Part shown: in pieces, positions 28,050 to 37,181 of the stretch
Layout of the letters: the number at the start of each line of letters is the position of its first letter
Position numbering within the stretch: the stretch's first letter is position 1
Assembly (NCBI RefSeq): GCF_039545035.1
Contig: NZ_BAABRO010000010.1
Span: forward strand, 62,001 to 126,000
Direction: 5' to 3'
Source of the DNA: Novipirellula caenicola
Lineage (GTDB): Bacteria > Planctomycetota > Planctomycetia > Pirellulales > Pirellulaceae
Length of the DNA: 64,000 nucleotides
Position numbers and translations under genes: made by a program
Notes under the pieces: model-generated
What the model was told of the DNA's origin: nothing
Database searches by the model: none
The model's input: the letters and a program-made list of their open reading frames with translations, nothing else

Positions 28050-28384
28050 CTACGGTAAGCACCGCTGCTGGCACGCCGCGAGGCGATTCGAGCCAGGCCA
28101 ACGACCGCGCCCGACGCAGCACCCCACAACAGTGCATCTCGCCACGCCACCTCGCGCGACGTCGGATTCTTTGGCGGGTCTCGGTCGAGCGTGGCTTGCC
28201 AAACCGCTTCGAGCAGATGACGGGCAACGAAGGTTGCTCCGATCGCGGCAGCGTAGGTGACCAAGGATTCACTGCGGCCGATTCCGGGATTGCGACCATC
28301 CGGTTCGTCGCGACCGGTGTACTCACCTACTTTATTGCGAAGGTCATCATAATGTTCTTGAATCGATTCCATCGTACTGGACAT
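28037..28384 (-). CDS. DUF4235 small membrane protein
   Basis: A 115-aa protein. The helix-plus-basic pattern AAIGATFVARHLLEAVWQATLDRDPPKNPTSREVAWRDALLWGAASGAVVGLARIASRR matches DUF4235, including the conserved PPKNP and WRDAL. Two membrane segments are likely. The internal ATG at 28384 with GAAAGAGA upstream is preferred over the earlier one. It overlaps the YheT gene by 13 nt. The family is often found in stress or envelope gene clusters; the function is unknown. Confidence 0.8.
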   Translation of the reverse strand: MSSTMESIQEHYDDLRNKVGEYTGRDEPDGRNPGIGRSESLVTYAAAIGATFVARHLLEAVWQATLDRDPPKNPTSREVAWRDALLWGAASGAVVGLARIASRRASSGAYRSWRA

Positions 28385-28881
28385 AACGTCTCTTTCGTCG
28401 AGAGGATTGCGTGTAAAATAAGCCAATCACCGTGACATCCGATGGACCGCACCGTTTGCGACGCGCGACCATGCACGGCGGCGTATCGTTGACTCGTTGT
28501 GAACTGTACCTAACAAAGGTCGCAATCAACGTGCCACGATCGGTCCTTCGCGGATTCGAGTTCCCACGTCGCCGCGAAAACTTTACAATGATGGCGTTTT
28601 CAAAACGCTGCCGACATCCGCGCGGTCGATCGCCGTCCACGCTGGTCAATTTGCATTCATTGTGTGCGTGCTGCAGGATCAGAGTGTCGGTGACGTGATC
28701 ATCCTCGGGGCATGATGATCGCCGGTCCAAGGGTTCATTCTCAGTTCAAATAGGTAACTGTTTTGGGTAGTGACGCGACAAGGTTGTCGTGGTCGCTTCC
28801 GATTGGTTAAGGTAAACATCGATCTACAAGCTGCGATGCGGACAGAAATAGCCGGCATCCCGCGAACACAATAGGCGTGAA
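28385..28881. other. intergenic region between DUF4235 and a hybrid kinase
   Basis: About 497 bp with divergent genes on either side, so two promoters are expected. A 7-bp inverted repeat (GATCATC/GATGATC, about 28698-28728) is present. A minus-strand frame at 28347-28730 and a plus-strand frame at 28432-28698 have no recognisable domains. No gene is supported. Confidence 0.45.
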
Positions 28882-31035
28882 ATGCAACAAGCGAAACTGA
28901 GCGATGAGCGGTTACGATTGGCGTTATCATTAGCTGACGTTGGGGTGGTCGATATCGATTACCGATCCGATACCGCGGTGGCGGATCCCAAAGCAGCGGA
29001 GCTGTTCGATGTCCCCTTGGGACAAACGCTCTCACGCAGCGTGCTGTGGAATCGCATTCATCCAGAGGATCGTGCGAAGCTGGAAGTAGCCTGGGAGGAA
29101 CCCTCACTTCGTGATTCCGAATTTTCGGCCGAATTTCGGGTCGTGCATGACAACGGCGAGGTTCGTCGTCTATGCGTTCGAGAAAAGGCTTTCGCAAGCA
29201 CGACTCCTGGTGCCGATCGAAACGACTTCGGCGTGCTGGTGGTTCGTGACCAGCCCTCGGCGGCGGGACTCGTCGAAACCGGGGCCATTCAGCTGCCCCA
29301 GCACCGCGTGGCCGATGGCAGCCATAGGGTGAATCGCAGCGTGTCCTCCGATCCGCCAGATTCGCAGAGCGACGAAAAGCCAAGCGTCCCTGCGGAATCC
29401 GAATTCTTTCAACGAGCTCACCAGATCGAAGACACAAACCGAAAACTGCGTGAAACGCTGCAAAAGTTGCGAGAGAGTGAAAGTCGACTCTTGATGGCGG
29501 CCGAAACGACTGGCTTTGGCACGTATGAATACAACATTGAAACGCAACAAAGTGTGTGGTCGAGCCAACTGTATCGGATCTTTGGCATCGACGAAGGAAC
29601 GCCGTTAATCGGAAGCAAATTATTAAACCACATTCATGAAAAGGATCGTGATCGCTTTTTGCGTCTCTATCACAAGGCGATTCAGCCGGGGGCATCAGAG
29701 CGACATTCGATTCAATTTCGCATCGTCCGTCCTGATGGCGAGGTGCGCTGGGTGGTCGATTCAGGTCGCGTCTTGTGCGACAACGCAGACGACCCGCAAA
29801 AATCGCGTCGTTTGATCGGGACGTTGCAGGACATCACCGAACAGAAAGATTTTGAACAATCCTTAAAACGTGCACGCCGAGTCGCCGAAGCGGCCAACCG
29901 TTCGCGAGGCGAATTTTTGGCCAACATGAGCCACGAAATTCGTACGCCCATGACTGCGATTCTTGGCCACGCCGACATCTTGAAAGATCACCTTCGAGAC
30001 CCCGACAATGTTCAAGCCGTCGAGACGATTCGTCGTAACGGTGCCTACCTGTTAGAGATCATCAACGATATCCTCGATTTGTCCAAGATTGACGCGGGCA
30101 AACTCGAGATTGAACAGGAACGGATTCAATTGGATTCGCTGGTCGCCGACATTCGGTCGTTGATGGACGTGCGAGCCAAGGAGAAGGGGCTGCCGCTGTT
30201 GGTCGAGTTTGCTGGGTTGATTCCCGAAATCATTGAAACCGACGCGGTTCGTCTGCGACAAATTCTGCTCAACCTGCTTGGCAATGCGATCAAATTCACT
30301 GATCGCGGAAAGGTACGCTTGGTCGTTCGTTATCTCGGCGACAAGAATCAGGTCCAATTTGATGTGATCGATACCGGCATCGGGATCTCGCCTGACATCC
30401 TGCAGACGCTGTTTCAGCCGTTTCAACAAGCCGACAATTCGTCAACGCGTAGTTTTGGCGGGACCGGACTCGGGCTCGCGATCAGCCGGCGTTTGGCGCA
30501 AGCGCTTGGCGGCGACGTGACGGTGCAAAGCAAGTTTGGTCACGGCAGCACGTTCAGTTTGACCATCCACGTGGGCGGCAGTGTCAAATTGGTCGAACCG
30601 CGTTTGGATATCTCCAATGATCCTGAAACCTCGATGCAGCATATCGAGTTGGATGGTACGGTGTTGGTGGTTGATGACCGCCGCGACATTCGCTTCTTGG
30701 CTCAACACTTTATTGAAAAAGCCGGTGGCACGGTCGTCACCGCAACCAATGGACAAGAGGCGATCGAGCTGCTGCAGTCGACGGATCCACCGCCAGTCCA
30801 AGTGATCGTGATGGACATGCAGATGCCCGTCATGGATGGTTACGACGCGGCACGACATCTTCGCGAGCATGGTTGCCAATTGCCAATCATCGCATTGACG
30901 GCCAATGCAATGAAAAGCGACCGTCAAGAGTGTCTCGACGCAGGCTGTACCGATTACAGCACCAAGCCGCTGGACGGAGTCAAGTTGGTTGCCATGATTG
31001 ACCGTTGGATGGGCACGCTGCATTCGACGACTTAA
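28882..31035 (+). CDS. double-PAS hybrid histidine kinase / response regulator
   Basis: A 717-aa cytoplasmic hybrid kinase. PAS domain 1 (about 1-115, with the IHPEDRA motif) is followed by a coiled-coil linker with an acidic tract (about 150-200), PAS 2 (about 205-325), and HisKA with His351 (SHEIRTP). The HATPase boxes NLLGNAIKF, DTGIGIS and GGTGLGLA follow, then a receiver with Asp645 (MDMQMPVMDG) and Lys at STKPLDG. Receiver and catalytic core are very similar to the kinase at 303-2567, including VDDxRDIRFL and MDMQMPVMDG, so it looks like a paralogue with different sensors. The next gene follows after 218 bp. Confidence 0.92.
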   Translation: MQQAKLSDERLRLALSLADVGVVDIDYRSDTAVADPKAAELFDVPLGQTLSRSVLWNRIHPEDRAKLEVAWEEPSLRDSEFSAEFRVVHDNGEVRRLCVREKAFASTTPGADRNDFGVLVVRDQPSAAGLVETGAIQLPQHRVADGSHRVNRSVSSDPPDSQSDEKPSVPAESEFFQRAHQIEDTNRKLRETLQKLRESESRLLMAAETTGFGTYEYNIETQQSVWSSQLYRIFGIDEGTPLIGSKLLNHIHEKDRDRFLRLYHKAIQPGASERHSIQFRIVRPDGEVRWVVDSGRVLCDNADDPQKSRRLIGTLQDITEQKDFEQSLKRARRVAEAANRSRGEFLANMSHEIRTPMTAILGHADILKDHLRDPDNVQAVETIRRNGAYLLEIINDILDLSKIDAGKLEIEQERIQLDSLVADIRSLMDVRAKEKGLPLLVEFAGLIPEIIETDAVRLRQILLNLLGNAIKFTDRGKVRLVVRYLGDKNQVQFDVIDTGIGISPDILQTLFQPFQQADNSSTRSFGGTGLGLAISRRLAQALGGDVTVQSKFGHGSTFSLTIHVGGSVKLVEPRLDISNDPETSMQHIELDGTVLVVDDRRDIRFLAQHFIEKAGGTVVTATNGQEAIELLQSTDPPPVQVIVMDMQMPVMDGYDAARHLREHGCQLPIIALTANAMKSDRQECLDAGCTDYSTKPLDGVKLVAMIDRWMGTLHSTT

Positions 31036-31253
31036 TCGTCAAATCCGCCGAGCAAGTTCACGATGACCGTGTTCTATGAAGTTTTGAAGTTGCGAGTTTT
31101 TCAAAACCAAGAAGCGACCCCATCAAGGCAAGTTCGAGAAACACAAAGGAACACGATTCGCTAGTGGAGCCTGTTTTCAAACGGCGATAATCACCGCGAC
31201 TAAGCTCTCGATACCGCGAGAACGCGTCGTGATTTTTTGACTCGCTTCTGACA

Positions 31254-32483
31254 ATGGCTGCTATCCCCATGACGGATCACGTAGAAACGCAACAAGATGA
31301 GACGCCGGAGTTCGACGCATGGCGTGACGTTTTCAAGGCGTGGTTAACGCAGACCGCATCGTCCGCGGATGACGTCATGGACTCGGGCGTGCGGCGACTT
31401 CGGAAACGACTTGGTCACAGTGGCGTGCCCGCAATTCAGCCATACATTGGTTATGCGGATCGAGATTCGATCCATCTACACGGCCGTGTGCTCACCAATC
31501 CACCGATCGATCCCGATTTTCAAACGGACCGGTGGTGGCACAATTTGTCCAATGCGATTCGGCGTTTCGCCAGCGACGAAGTACCCAATGTGATGCTCCG
31601 AGCGACCGCAGGCGGAACGGTGGTGACCACTCATAGTGACCGGGAAGGCTACTTTCGTCTTGAACTTCCGCGCGAACCGGGAAACGGTGCCCCACTATTC
31701 TGGTCACCCGCGATCATGCAGATTGTGGAATCGGGGCTGCCACGCCAATCCAGCAGCACCACGTGCGACGTGATGTACGTGCCTGATCACGCAAAGTTTG
31801 GCATCATCAGTGATATCGACGATACGATTCTGCATACTGGCGCCATCGATATCGCCACCATGGCAAAGCTGACGTTTCTAGGCAACGCGCGGACGCGTGC
31901 TCCGCTGTGTGGTGTGGCAAAGTTATACGAGATGTTGCAACACGACGGCGACCTCAACCGTGATCCGCTCAATCCAATCTTCTATGTGTCAAGCTCACCG
32001 TGGAATCTACATGATTTGATCGAAGACTTCCTCGAACTCAACGCGATTCCCAAAGGGCCAATCCTGCTGCGTGATCTTGGGTTCGATAAAGACAAATTCT
32101 TTAAGGAGGGGCATGAACACAAATTGGTAAAAACGCGTCGTTTGCTGCAGCAGTTTGATTCGCTTCGCTTTGTGTTGTTTGGCGATTCCGGTCAAGAGGA
32201 TGCGCGTTTGTATGCTGCCGCAGCGAAGGAGTTTGGTTCTCGCATCCGTGCGATCTTCATTCGCGATATCGATCCGGACCAATCCAGCGAACATGATGCA
32301 CGCGTTGATGTGCATGTTCGAGCGTCGCGTGATGCGGGGGTGCCGATGTACTTGGTCAAAGACAGCATCGAAGTGGCTCGGATCGCGATCGAGCACCAAT
32401 TGTTTCCGCCAACAGTGCTGGACGAAGTGGTTGCGGCGACGCAGCGAGATCGCCAACGAAAAGAGAACTTCTTGCAGCCCTAA
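31254..32483 (+). CDS. App1-like phosphatase (DUF2183)
   Basis: A 409-aa protein. The N-terminal half (about 60-175) resembles the immunoglobulin-like segment of App1-type proteins. The catalytic half starts at about 180 with the haloacid-dehalogenase motif Asp187-x-Asp189-x-Thr191 (SDIDDTIL), then NPIFYVSSSPWNLHD, LRDLGFDKDKF, HKLVKTRRLL and LFGDSGQEDARLY. Related yeast App1 is a phosphatidate phosphatase, so a lipid-phosphate role is possible. No signal peptide is seen. It lies 218 bp after the kinase. Confidence 0.88.
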   Translation: MAAIPMTDHVETQQDETPEFDAWRDVFKAWLTQTASSADDVMDSGVRRLRKRLGHSGVPAIQPYIGYADRDSIHLHGRVLTNPPIDPDFQTDRWWHNLSNAIRRFASDEVPNVMLRATAGGTVVTTHSDREGYFRLELPREPGNGAPLFWSPAIMQIVESGLPRQSSSTTCDVMYVPDHAKFGIISDIDDTILHTGAIDIATMAKLTFLGNARTRAPLCGVAKLYEMLQHDGDLNRDPLNPIFYVSSSPWNLHDLIEDFLELNAIPKGPILLRDLGFDKDKFFKEGHEHKLVKTRRLLQQFDSLRFVLFGDSGQEDARLYAAAAKEFGSRIRAIFIRDIDPDQSSEHDARVDVHVRASRDAGVPMYLVKDSIEVARIAIEHQLFPPTVLDEVVAATQRDRQRKENFLQP

Positions 32484-32573
32484 ACTCGGCGCTGCTCGCT
32501 GCCGGGCAGCCGCCAACGCACAACCGCCTATCGGCCACGATGCGATCGACATGTCGTAGCGCCGATCGTCAAT

Positions 32574-32688
32574 GGCTTGTTGTTTTAGTGAGCCGCGACG
32601 CGTGAGCGGCCGGGTCCCAAACGCTCCCCGGTGCCTTACTGCCCACGGTTCACCGATGCGATTTGCGTTTGAATTAAACCAACAAGCC
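32574..32688 (-). mobile_element. 115-bp inverted-end element, copy C
   Basis: The reverse complement of this copy aligns base for base with copies A (57146-57260) and B (61280-61394). It has the same 115-bp length and the end sequence GGCTTGTTG/CAACAAGCC. It lies between the convergent App1 and YihY genes. It carries no ORF, so a MITE-like non-autonomous element is inferred. Confidence 0.7.
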
Positions 32689-32713
32689 TTTGACAACCTT
32701 CCGCTACGCATTC

Positions 32714-33640
32714 TTATGAATTTGTGGCGGTGCCGGGGCGCTCGATTTTCTCGACGACGCGAACCGCCTTGGGTTCGGGTCGGATACCGTCGCCATACTC
32801 GACGGCATAGACCTGGGTTGCTTCGGCACCGAGTAGCACGATCATCGCACTGTAGTAAACCCAAACCAACAGAACCGCAAGTGAAGCCGCGGCGGCGCCC
32901 AACTGAGCTCCAGGTTCGCTATACGAGAAATAGATCTGCATGACAAATCGCCCGAGCAAAAACAACACGGTTGTAATTGCCGCGCCCACCAAAACGTCAC
33001 GCCATTTTACTTCCGCATCGGGCATGAATTTAAAGATCGCGGCGAAGATCACCAGAACCACCACGGCCTGAACTGCGAAATTGACCAACGATGCCACAAT
33101 CCCCGACATGCCGATCATTCCACCGATCTGGTCACCAATTCCCGCAAGCACCGAGGAAACGACTAGCGACACGAGCAAGATGAACCCGAGTCCCAATATC
33201 ATTCCAAACGAGAGGATACGCTTCATCACCATGTCCATGATCCCCGTATTTTTGGGATCCGGTTTCACTTCCCACACCTGATTCAGTGCGGCTTGCAGCG
33301 CCGCGACGACACCAGTGGCACCGACCACGATCCCTGCAAAGCTGAGCAGCGTCTTCCACCACTTACCGCCAGATTGTTCGTGATTCTCGATGATTGTCGA
33401 GATTTGTTCACTTGCTGCTTGGTTCCCCATCATCTGTGCGGCCTGAGATGTCAGCAAGCCTTGAGCCTTCTGTTCTGCTTTCTCACTGTCGTACATCACC
33501 GACATCCCAAACGTCAGTACGGTCATCAGCAGGTACAACAGCGGTGGCAGCGCGAATGCGGTGTAATAGGCCAACGCCGCCGCGAGCGTGGTGCAGTTGT
33601 CTCCCGAGAATTCGGAAAATGTTCGTTTCAGGAAGTTCAT
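32714..33640 (-). CDS. YihY/virulence factor BrkB family membrane protein
   Basis: A 308-aa protein with about six transmembrane helices. The start MNFLKRTFSEFSGDNCTTLAAALAYYTAFALPPLLYLLMTVL is typical of the family (the FxxDxCxxLAAALAYYTxFALPPLL motif). GRFVMQIYF and AAASLAVLLVWVYYSAMIVLLGAEATQVYA near the C-terminus also match. A large loop (about 58-115) is rich in Gln/Glu. The ATG at 33640 is chosen because conserved sequence starts there. The family is of uncertain function, sometimes called RNase BN-like in error. The AI-2E-family gene diverges upstream. Confidence 0.92.
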   Translation of the reverse strand: MNFLKRTFSEFSGDNCTTLAAALAYYTAFALPPLLYLLMTVLTFGMSVMYDSEKAEQKAQGLLTSQAAQMMGNQAASEQISTIIENHEQSGGKWWKTLLSFAGIVVGATGVVAALQAALNQVWEVKPDPKNTGIMDMVMKRILSFGMILGLGFILLVSLVVSSVLAGIGDQIGGMIGMSGIVASLVNFAVQAVVVLVIFAAIFKFMPDAEVKWRDVLVGAAITTVLFLLGRFVMQIYFSYSEPGAQLGAAAASLAVLLVWVYYSAMIVLLGAEATQVYAVEYGDGIRPEPKAVRVVEKIERPGTATNS

Positions 33641-33860
33641 GATACGTAAGTCCCGTAGGCATCTAGTTCTGGTTAACGAACTTACATCCGTCGCAAATCG
33701 CGCGCCATAGCGGTATGTCGTTTGCATCGGTCTGAATTGCCGTCCCGTGATGCACCGGTTGAACAAACGTGCGTGTTGCGAGATCGATGGGCAGCCAATT
33801 TTTCGCGTTTCGGCGGTGCTCGCAACGTGGTCAAACCAAACTATCCAGGATTTAGCGACA

Positions 33861-35138
33861 ATGCCTGACATGCCAAGCAGCGACACCAATCATGCTTCTG
33901 TTGCAGCGGATCGCCACCGAATCGATCGCCCCGCCAATCACGTTACATCGAACGATTCCGGAGCCACCAAACAAGTCGTAGCGGCACCACGATCGGCCAC
34001 TTGGTTGCTCGAAGGAACCGAGACCGATCAGAAATTGTTGCTCGCGTTGGTCGCATTGATCGCGGTCACCTTGGTTTGTGGCACCTTGTTTGTCGCCAGC
34101 AGTTTGTTTGTTCCCATCGTCATCGCCACGCTTGCCTACCTGTCATTGCGACCGATCGCCGCTCGCATGTGCCACTGGGGATTATCGCAGACCATCGCCA
34201 GCGGATTGCTAATTCTGGGGATCTTCGTGACCTTGGGCGTTGTCGCCGGGATGTTGTATTCGCCGGCGCAAACCTGGATCGCATCGACGCCAGAAAGCAT
34301 CAGTAAGATCAAGGCGAATTTTGCCGCGATCGAAGAACCGTTGACGGTGCTCGATCGGGCCGAAGAAGAACTCGACAAAGCTGCCCCCACCGCAGACAAG
34401 GAGCCTACCGTAGAGGTTTCGGTAAAGAAACCACGCATCCTTGACCGTAGCGTGTTGATTAATAAAACGGGGCGATTTCTTGCCTTCATCGCAGCGGTTG
34501 CCGTGCTGACGTTCTTCATGCTGTCGTCTGGTGACGATCTGCTCAACCGGGTGCTCAATGTGATGCCCGATGAACATAGCCGTCACGAGCTGCTGGAAAA
34601 AATTGGGGACATCCAAGAGTCCGTCGGCAAGTACCTTGCTCAGATCACTTTCATCAACGTTGGACTTGGGGTCGTGGTGTCGCTTGTCATGTGGGCCATT
34701 GGCATGCCGACTCCGGTGCTATGGGGAGTTTTGGCCACGCTCTTCAATTTCATTCCGTACGTAGGTGCGTTGGCCGCAACCGCGTTCGTATTTATGGCTG
34801 CGGCGAGCACGTTTGATTCGCTGCTTCGCCCCGTGTTGACCGCGGCTGCGTTCTGGTCGATCACTGCGATCGAAGGCCAATTCATCACCCCATCCATCTT
34901 GGGGAAAACTTTGCGGGTTGGCCCCGTGATCGTCTTGATTGCGGTGGCGTTTTGGGGGTTCCTGTGGGGCATCCCAGGCATCTTTGTCGCTGTCCCGCTG
35001 TTGATTGTGCAGCGAAAAATCTTCGCAAGCTTTCCACTCACCTTTCCGCTTGCGGCGGTCTTGGGCGAAGATGCGTGCCGGGTGGGGCAAGAGTGTGATC
35101 CCATCCAAGAAGACAAGCCCATCGCCGAAACCGCTTGA
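33861..35138 (+). CDS. AI-2E-family (PerM/TqsA-like) transporter
   Basis: A 425-aa polytopic membrane protein. The first 50 residues are polar. Helices run from about 70: LALVALIAVTLVCGTLFVASSLFVPIVIATLAYLSLRPIA, then the family hallmark in the C-terminal half (YLAQITFINVGLGVVVSLVMWAIGMPTPVLWGVLATLFNFIPYVGALAATA, ending with FWGFLWGIPGIFVAVPLLI). Members export autoinducer-2 or other solutes; the substrate here is unknown. The ATG at 33861 has AGGA upstream and begins the polar N-terminus. Confidence 0.9.
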   Translation: MPDMPSSDTNHASVAADRHRIDRPANHVTSNDSGATKQVVAAPRSATWLLEGTETDQKLLLALVALIAVTLVCGTLFVASSLFVPIVIATLAYLSLRPIAARMCHWGLSQTIASGLLILGIFVTLGVVAGMLYSPAQTWIASTPESISKIKANFAAIEEPLTVLDRAEEELDKAAPTADKEPTVEVSVKKPRILDRSVLINKTGRFLAFIAAVAVLTFFMLSSGDDLLNRVLNVMPDEHSRHELLEKIGDIQESVGKYLAQITFINVGLGVVVSLVMWAIGMPTPVLWGVLATLFNFIPYVGALAATAFVFMAAASTFDSLLRPVLTAAAFWSITAIEGQFITPSILGKTLRVGPVIVLIAVAFWGFLWGIPGIFVAVPLLIVQRKIFASFPLTFPLAAVLGEDACRVGQECDPIQEDKPIAETA

Positions 35139-35163
35139 TCGATTACAAAACCAATCCGACGAA

Positions 35164-35637
35164 TCATCGCTTGGGATTTTGCAGCAGTAGTTGCGAACAT
35201 TCGTCGGCCAAGATACCACCCTGGATCAACGCACTTGAGTTGGCGGAATCGAAAAAGGAGTGGCACCCCAGCCCCAACGTGCCGTAATCGGCCTGTTCAA
35301 TCACGCGGGCAGGGGCGCCGTAGACGATCCGCGGAATTTCGGTCATCCCCGCAATTGCAGCACACATTGGACACGGCTCGGCTGAACTGATCAGCAGGCA
35401 GTCCTGCAGCGTCGTTCGTTTCAGTTGTTCGCAAGCGCGATCAATCGCACAGACCTCGGCATGGCGTGATGGATGCCCCGTCCGATTGACCTGGTTATAT
35501 TCACATGTAACGGGATCGCCGTTAAGCGTATAGATCGCGGCGGCAAATGGGTTCTGGCCTGCTCGAACTCCTTCCCATCCCTTTTCCAGCACGGCACTCA
35601 TCCACTCGATTAGATTCGCTTCGGTCGGATCGTTCAT
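35164..35637 (-). CDS. cytidine/deoxycytidylate deaminase-family nucleoside deaminase
   Basis: A 157-aa protein with the zinc-deaminase motifs: His59-Ala-Glu61 (RHAEVCAIDRA) and Cys89-Pro-Met-Cys92 (SAEPCPMCAAI). C-terminal elements are YGAPARVIEQADYGTLG. It is closer to guanine and tRNA-adenosine-deaminase-type sequences than to cytidine deaminase, but the substrate cannot be read from sequence. The ATG at 35637 is preferred because the preceding residues do not fit. It is convergent with the AI-2E-family gene, 25 bp apart. Confidence 0.88.
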   Translation of the reverse strand: MNDPTEANLIEWMSAVLEKGWEGVRAGQNPFAAAIYTLNGDPVTCEYNQVNRTGHPSRHAEVCAIDRACEQLKRTTLQDCLLISSAEPCPMCAAIAGMTEIPRIVYGAPARVIEQADYGTLGLGCHSFFDSANSSALIQGGILADECSQLLLQNPKR

Positions 35638-35740
35638 AAAAAAGGACTCGTCTCGTTGGCTTCGCGTAAATAGCGAAGCGGGAATGGGAACGCGGACAAA
35701 CAACCGTCGTGTGCAGGAATCATGCCGATCGATGTCCGTA

Positions 35741-36925
35741 TTAGCGTAGTCGTGTTTCCATTCGGTATCGCAACGGCGTCATCGCTGTTTCTCGCTTGAA
35801 CATCGTTGCCATGTAGGCAGCAGTACCGAACCCCGTCGCCTGTGCGATATTTGCAATCGGCAGATCGGTTGACGCCAGCAGTTCCTTGACTCTCGCGATG
35901 CGAAGACGGTGAATTTCGGCAAGCGGAGGGCGTCCGAACACGTCGCGGAATTTGACTTGCAGACTACGCACACTCATCGGTACCGATTCGGCAACCTTCG
36001 CCACGGTCAACTCCGAGAATACATTTTCATGAATGAACCGGACCGCCTTGCACAACTCGGGGTCTTTGATCGCCAGCACTTCGGTCGAGCGACGAGTCAC
36101 GATTTCAATCGGAGCGATTCGTTCCTCGTCGCCACGATCGGAACCGCCGTTCATTAGGTTCGCAAGCCGCTCGGCAGCGCGATATCCCATCTGCTTGGAT
36201 GGGTTCAAAACTGCGGACATTGGCGGCACGGTCGTTTGTGCGATCAATGCGTCCTCGGCACCGGCCAACACGGCAACATCGTCGGGAACTTGAATATCCA
36301 TGCTCCAACACGCATCCAACAATTGACACGATGCAGAGGTTCCCCAAGCAAACACGGCAATCGGCTTCTCTAGCTCTTGCAGCCAACTTTCGATTCGTTG
36401 ACGCTGCTTTCGCCAATTTTCGCTGCCCATCGATTCGTGGCTGTAGTGAAACCGTTCCAGCGTTGCGACGTTCGCGCCGATCTGATGTTGAAAGGCATCC
36501 GCGTGTTTCTTGATGTACGTGTAGTGCAAAGGGCCGACGTAGGCAAAACGCTGAAAACCGCGAACCTTGAAATGCTCGGACGCAAGTTTTGCGGTGGCGT
36601 CGTAGTCAATCGCCACTCGCGGGAACGAGAATCCTTCGAGTTCGATTCCCGAGATGTTCACGACGGGGACCTGACGAGATTCTAAGTCGGCGGCAACCTT
36701 TTTGTTTGATACGCGGGCAATGATTCCGTCTCCGCTCCATTGACTTGGCAGTTGCGACGAATCTTCACGGCCGCGCGGTTCCACTTGCAACTGCCATGGG
36801 CCATGCCGCTGAGCGTAGCTGGTGACACCACGAATCAAATCTCGTCCCCACTCGGTCGAAGTGTCCACCAGCACCGCGACTCGCGGCATCTTGTTTTCCT
36901 TCACCGCGAGCTTTTTTTTCGCCAA
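35741..36925 (-). CDS. XylR-like transcriptional regulator (periplasmic-binding-like sensor + AraC HTH)
   Basis: A 394-aa cytoplasmic regulator. The N-terminal 270 residues form a LacI-type sugar-binding fold (PRVAVLVDTSTEWGRDLIRGVTSYAQRHGPWQL, VAIDYDATAKLASEHFKVRGFQRFAYVG, VPDDVAVLAGAEDALI, GYRAAERLA). The last 105 or so residues carry an AraC-type double helix-turn-helix (VAKVAESVPMSVRSLQVKFRDVFGRPPLAEIHRLRIARVKELLASTDLPIANIAQATGFGTAAYMATMFKRETAMTPLRYR). The start used is a TTG with GGGAG upstream; an ATG 12 codons later is an alternative. It diverges from a DUF1559 gene, and the shared 256-bp region holds operator-like repeats. Confidence 0.92.
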   Translation of the reverse strand: MAKKKLAVKENKMPRVAVLVDTSTEWGRDLIRGVTSYAQRHGPWQLQVEPRGREDSSQLPSQWSGDGIIARVSNKKVAADLESRQVPVVNISGIELEGFSFPRVAIDYDATAKLASEHFKVRGFQRFAYVGPLHYTYIKKHADAFQHQIGANVATLERFHYSHESMGSENWRKQRQRIESWLQELEKPIAVFAWGTSASCQLLDACWSMDIQVPDDVAVLAGAEDALIAQTTVPPMSAVLNPSKQMGYRAAERLANLMNGGSDRGDEERIAPIEIVTRRSTEVLAIKDPELCKAVRFIHENVFSELTVAKVAESVPMSVRSLQVKFRDVFGRPPLAEIHRLRIARVKELLASTDLPIANIAQATGFGTAAYMATMFKRETAMTPLRYRMETRLR

Positions 36926-36977
36926 CTCGATGTCTCCCGTTTCCTAAACGCTATTTCGAAATGCCTTGGGACGGACA

Positions 36978-36991
36978 CCACAACGTTGTGG
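36978..36991. promoter_or_regulatory. 14-bp palindrome in the XylR-like/DUF1559 divergent region
   Basis: CCACAACGTTGTGG is a perfect palindrome between divergent genes. It and the direct repeats 10 bp further on could be binding sites for the XylR-like regulator. No binding data. Confidence 0.45.
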
Positions 36992-37001
36992 CGATCGCAT
37001 G

Positions 37002-37030
37002 CGCATATGCGAAGAATAAACTCGCATATG
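37002..37030. promoter_or_regulatory. CGCATATG direct repeats, 21 bp apart (AraC-type operator candidate)
   Basis: CGCATATG occurs at 37002-37009 and again at 37023-37030, exactly 21 bp apart, two helical turns. That spacing is characteristic of AraC-family half-sites. The site lies between the XylR-like gene start and the DUF1559 start (37182). The first copy is part of a larger CGCATATGCG palindrome. Assignment to the neighbouring regulator is inference. Confidence 0.5.
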
Positions 37031-37181
37031 GTTATATCCTGGTGCCGACAGAATGTTAACATGGCTTTACCGCCAACGGGGGTACGGTCGCCCCGCACGC
37101 TCTAAGTTTGAGCTTCCAACGCACTCAGGCCACTTTTCTGGCGTTTCTTGTCTCTTGTCTTTTTTATTGAGAGGATTGGTT

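Noticed and set aside
28679-29695. Minus-strand ORF of 338 codons
   Set aside because: It is the antisense of the double-PAS kinase; codon pattern and domains support the plus strand.
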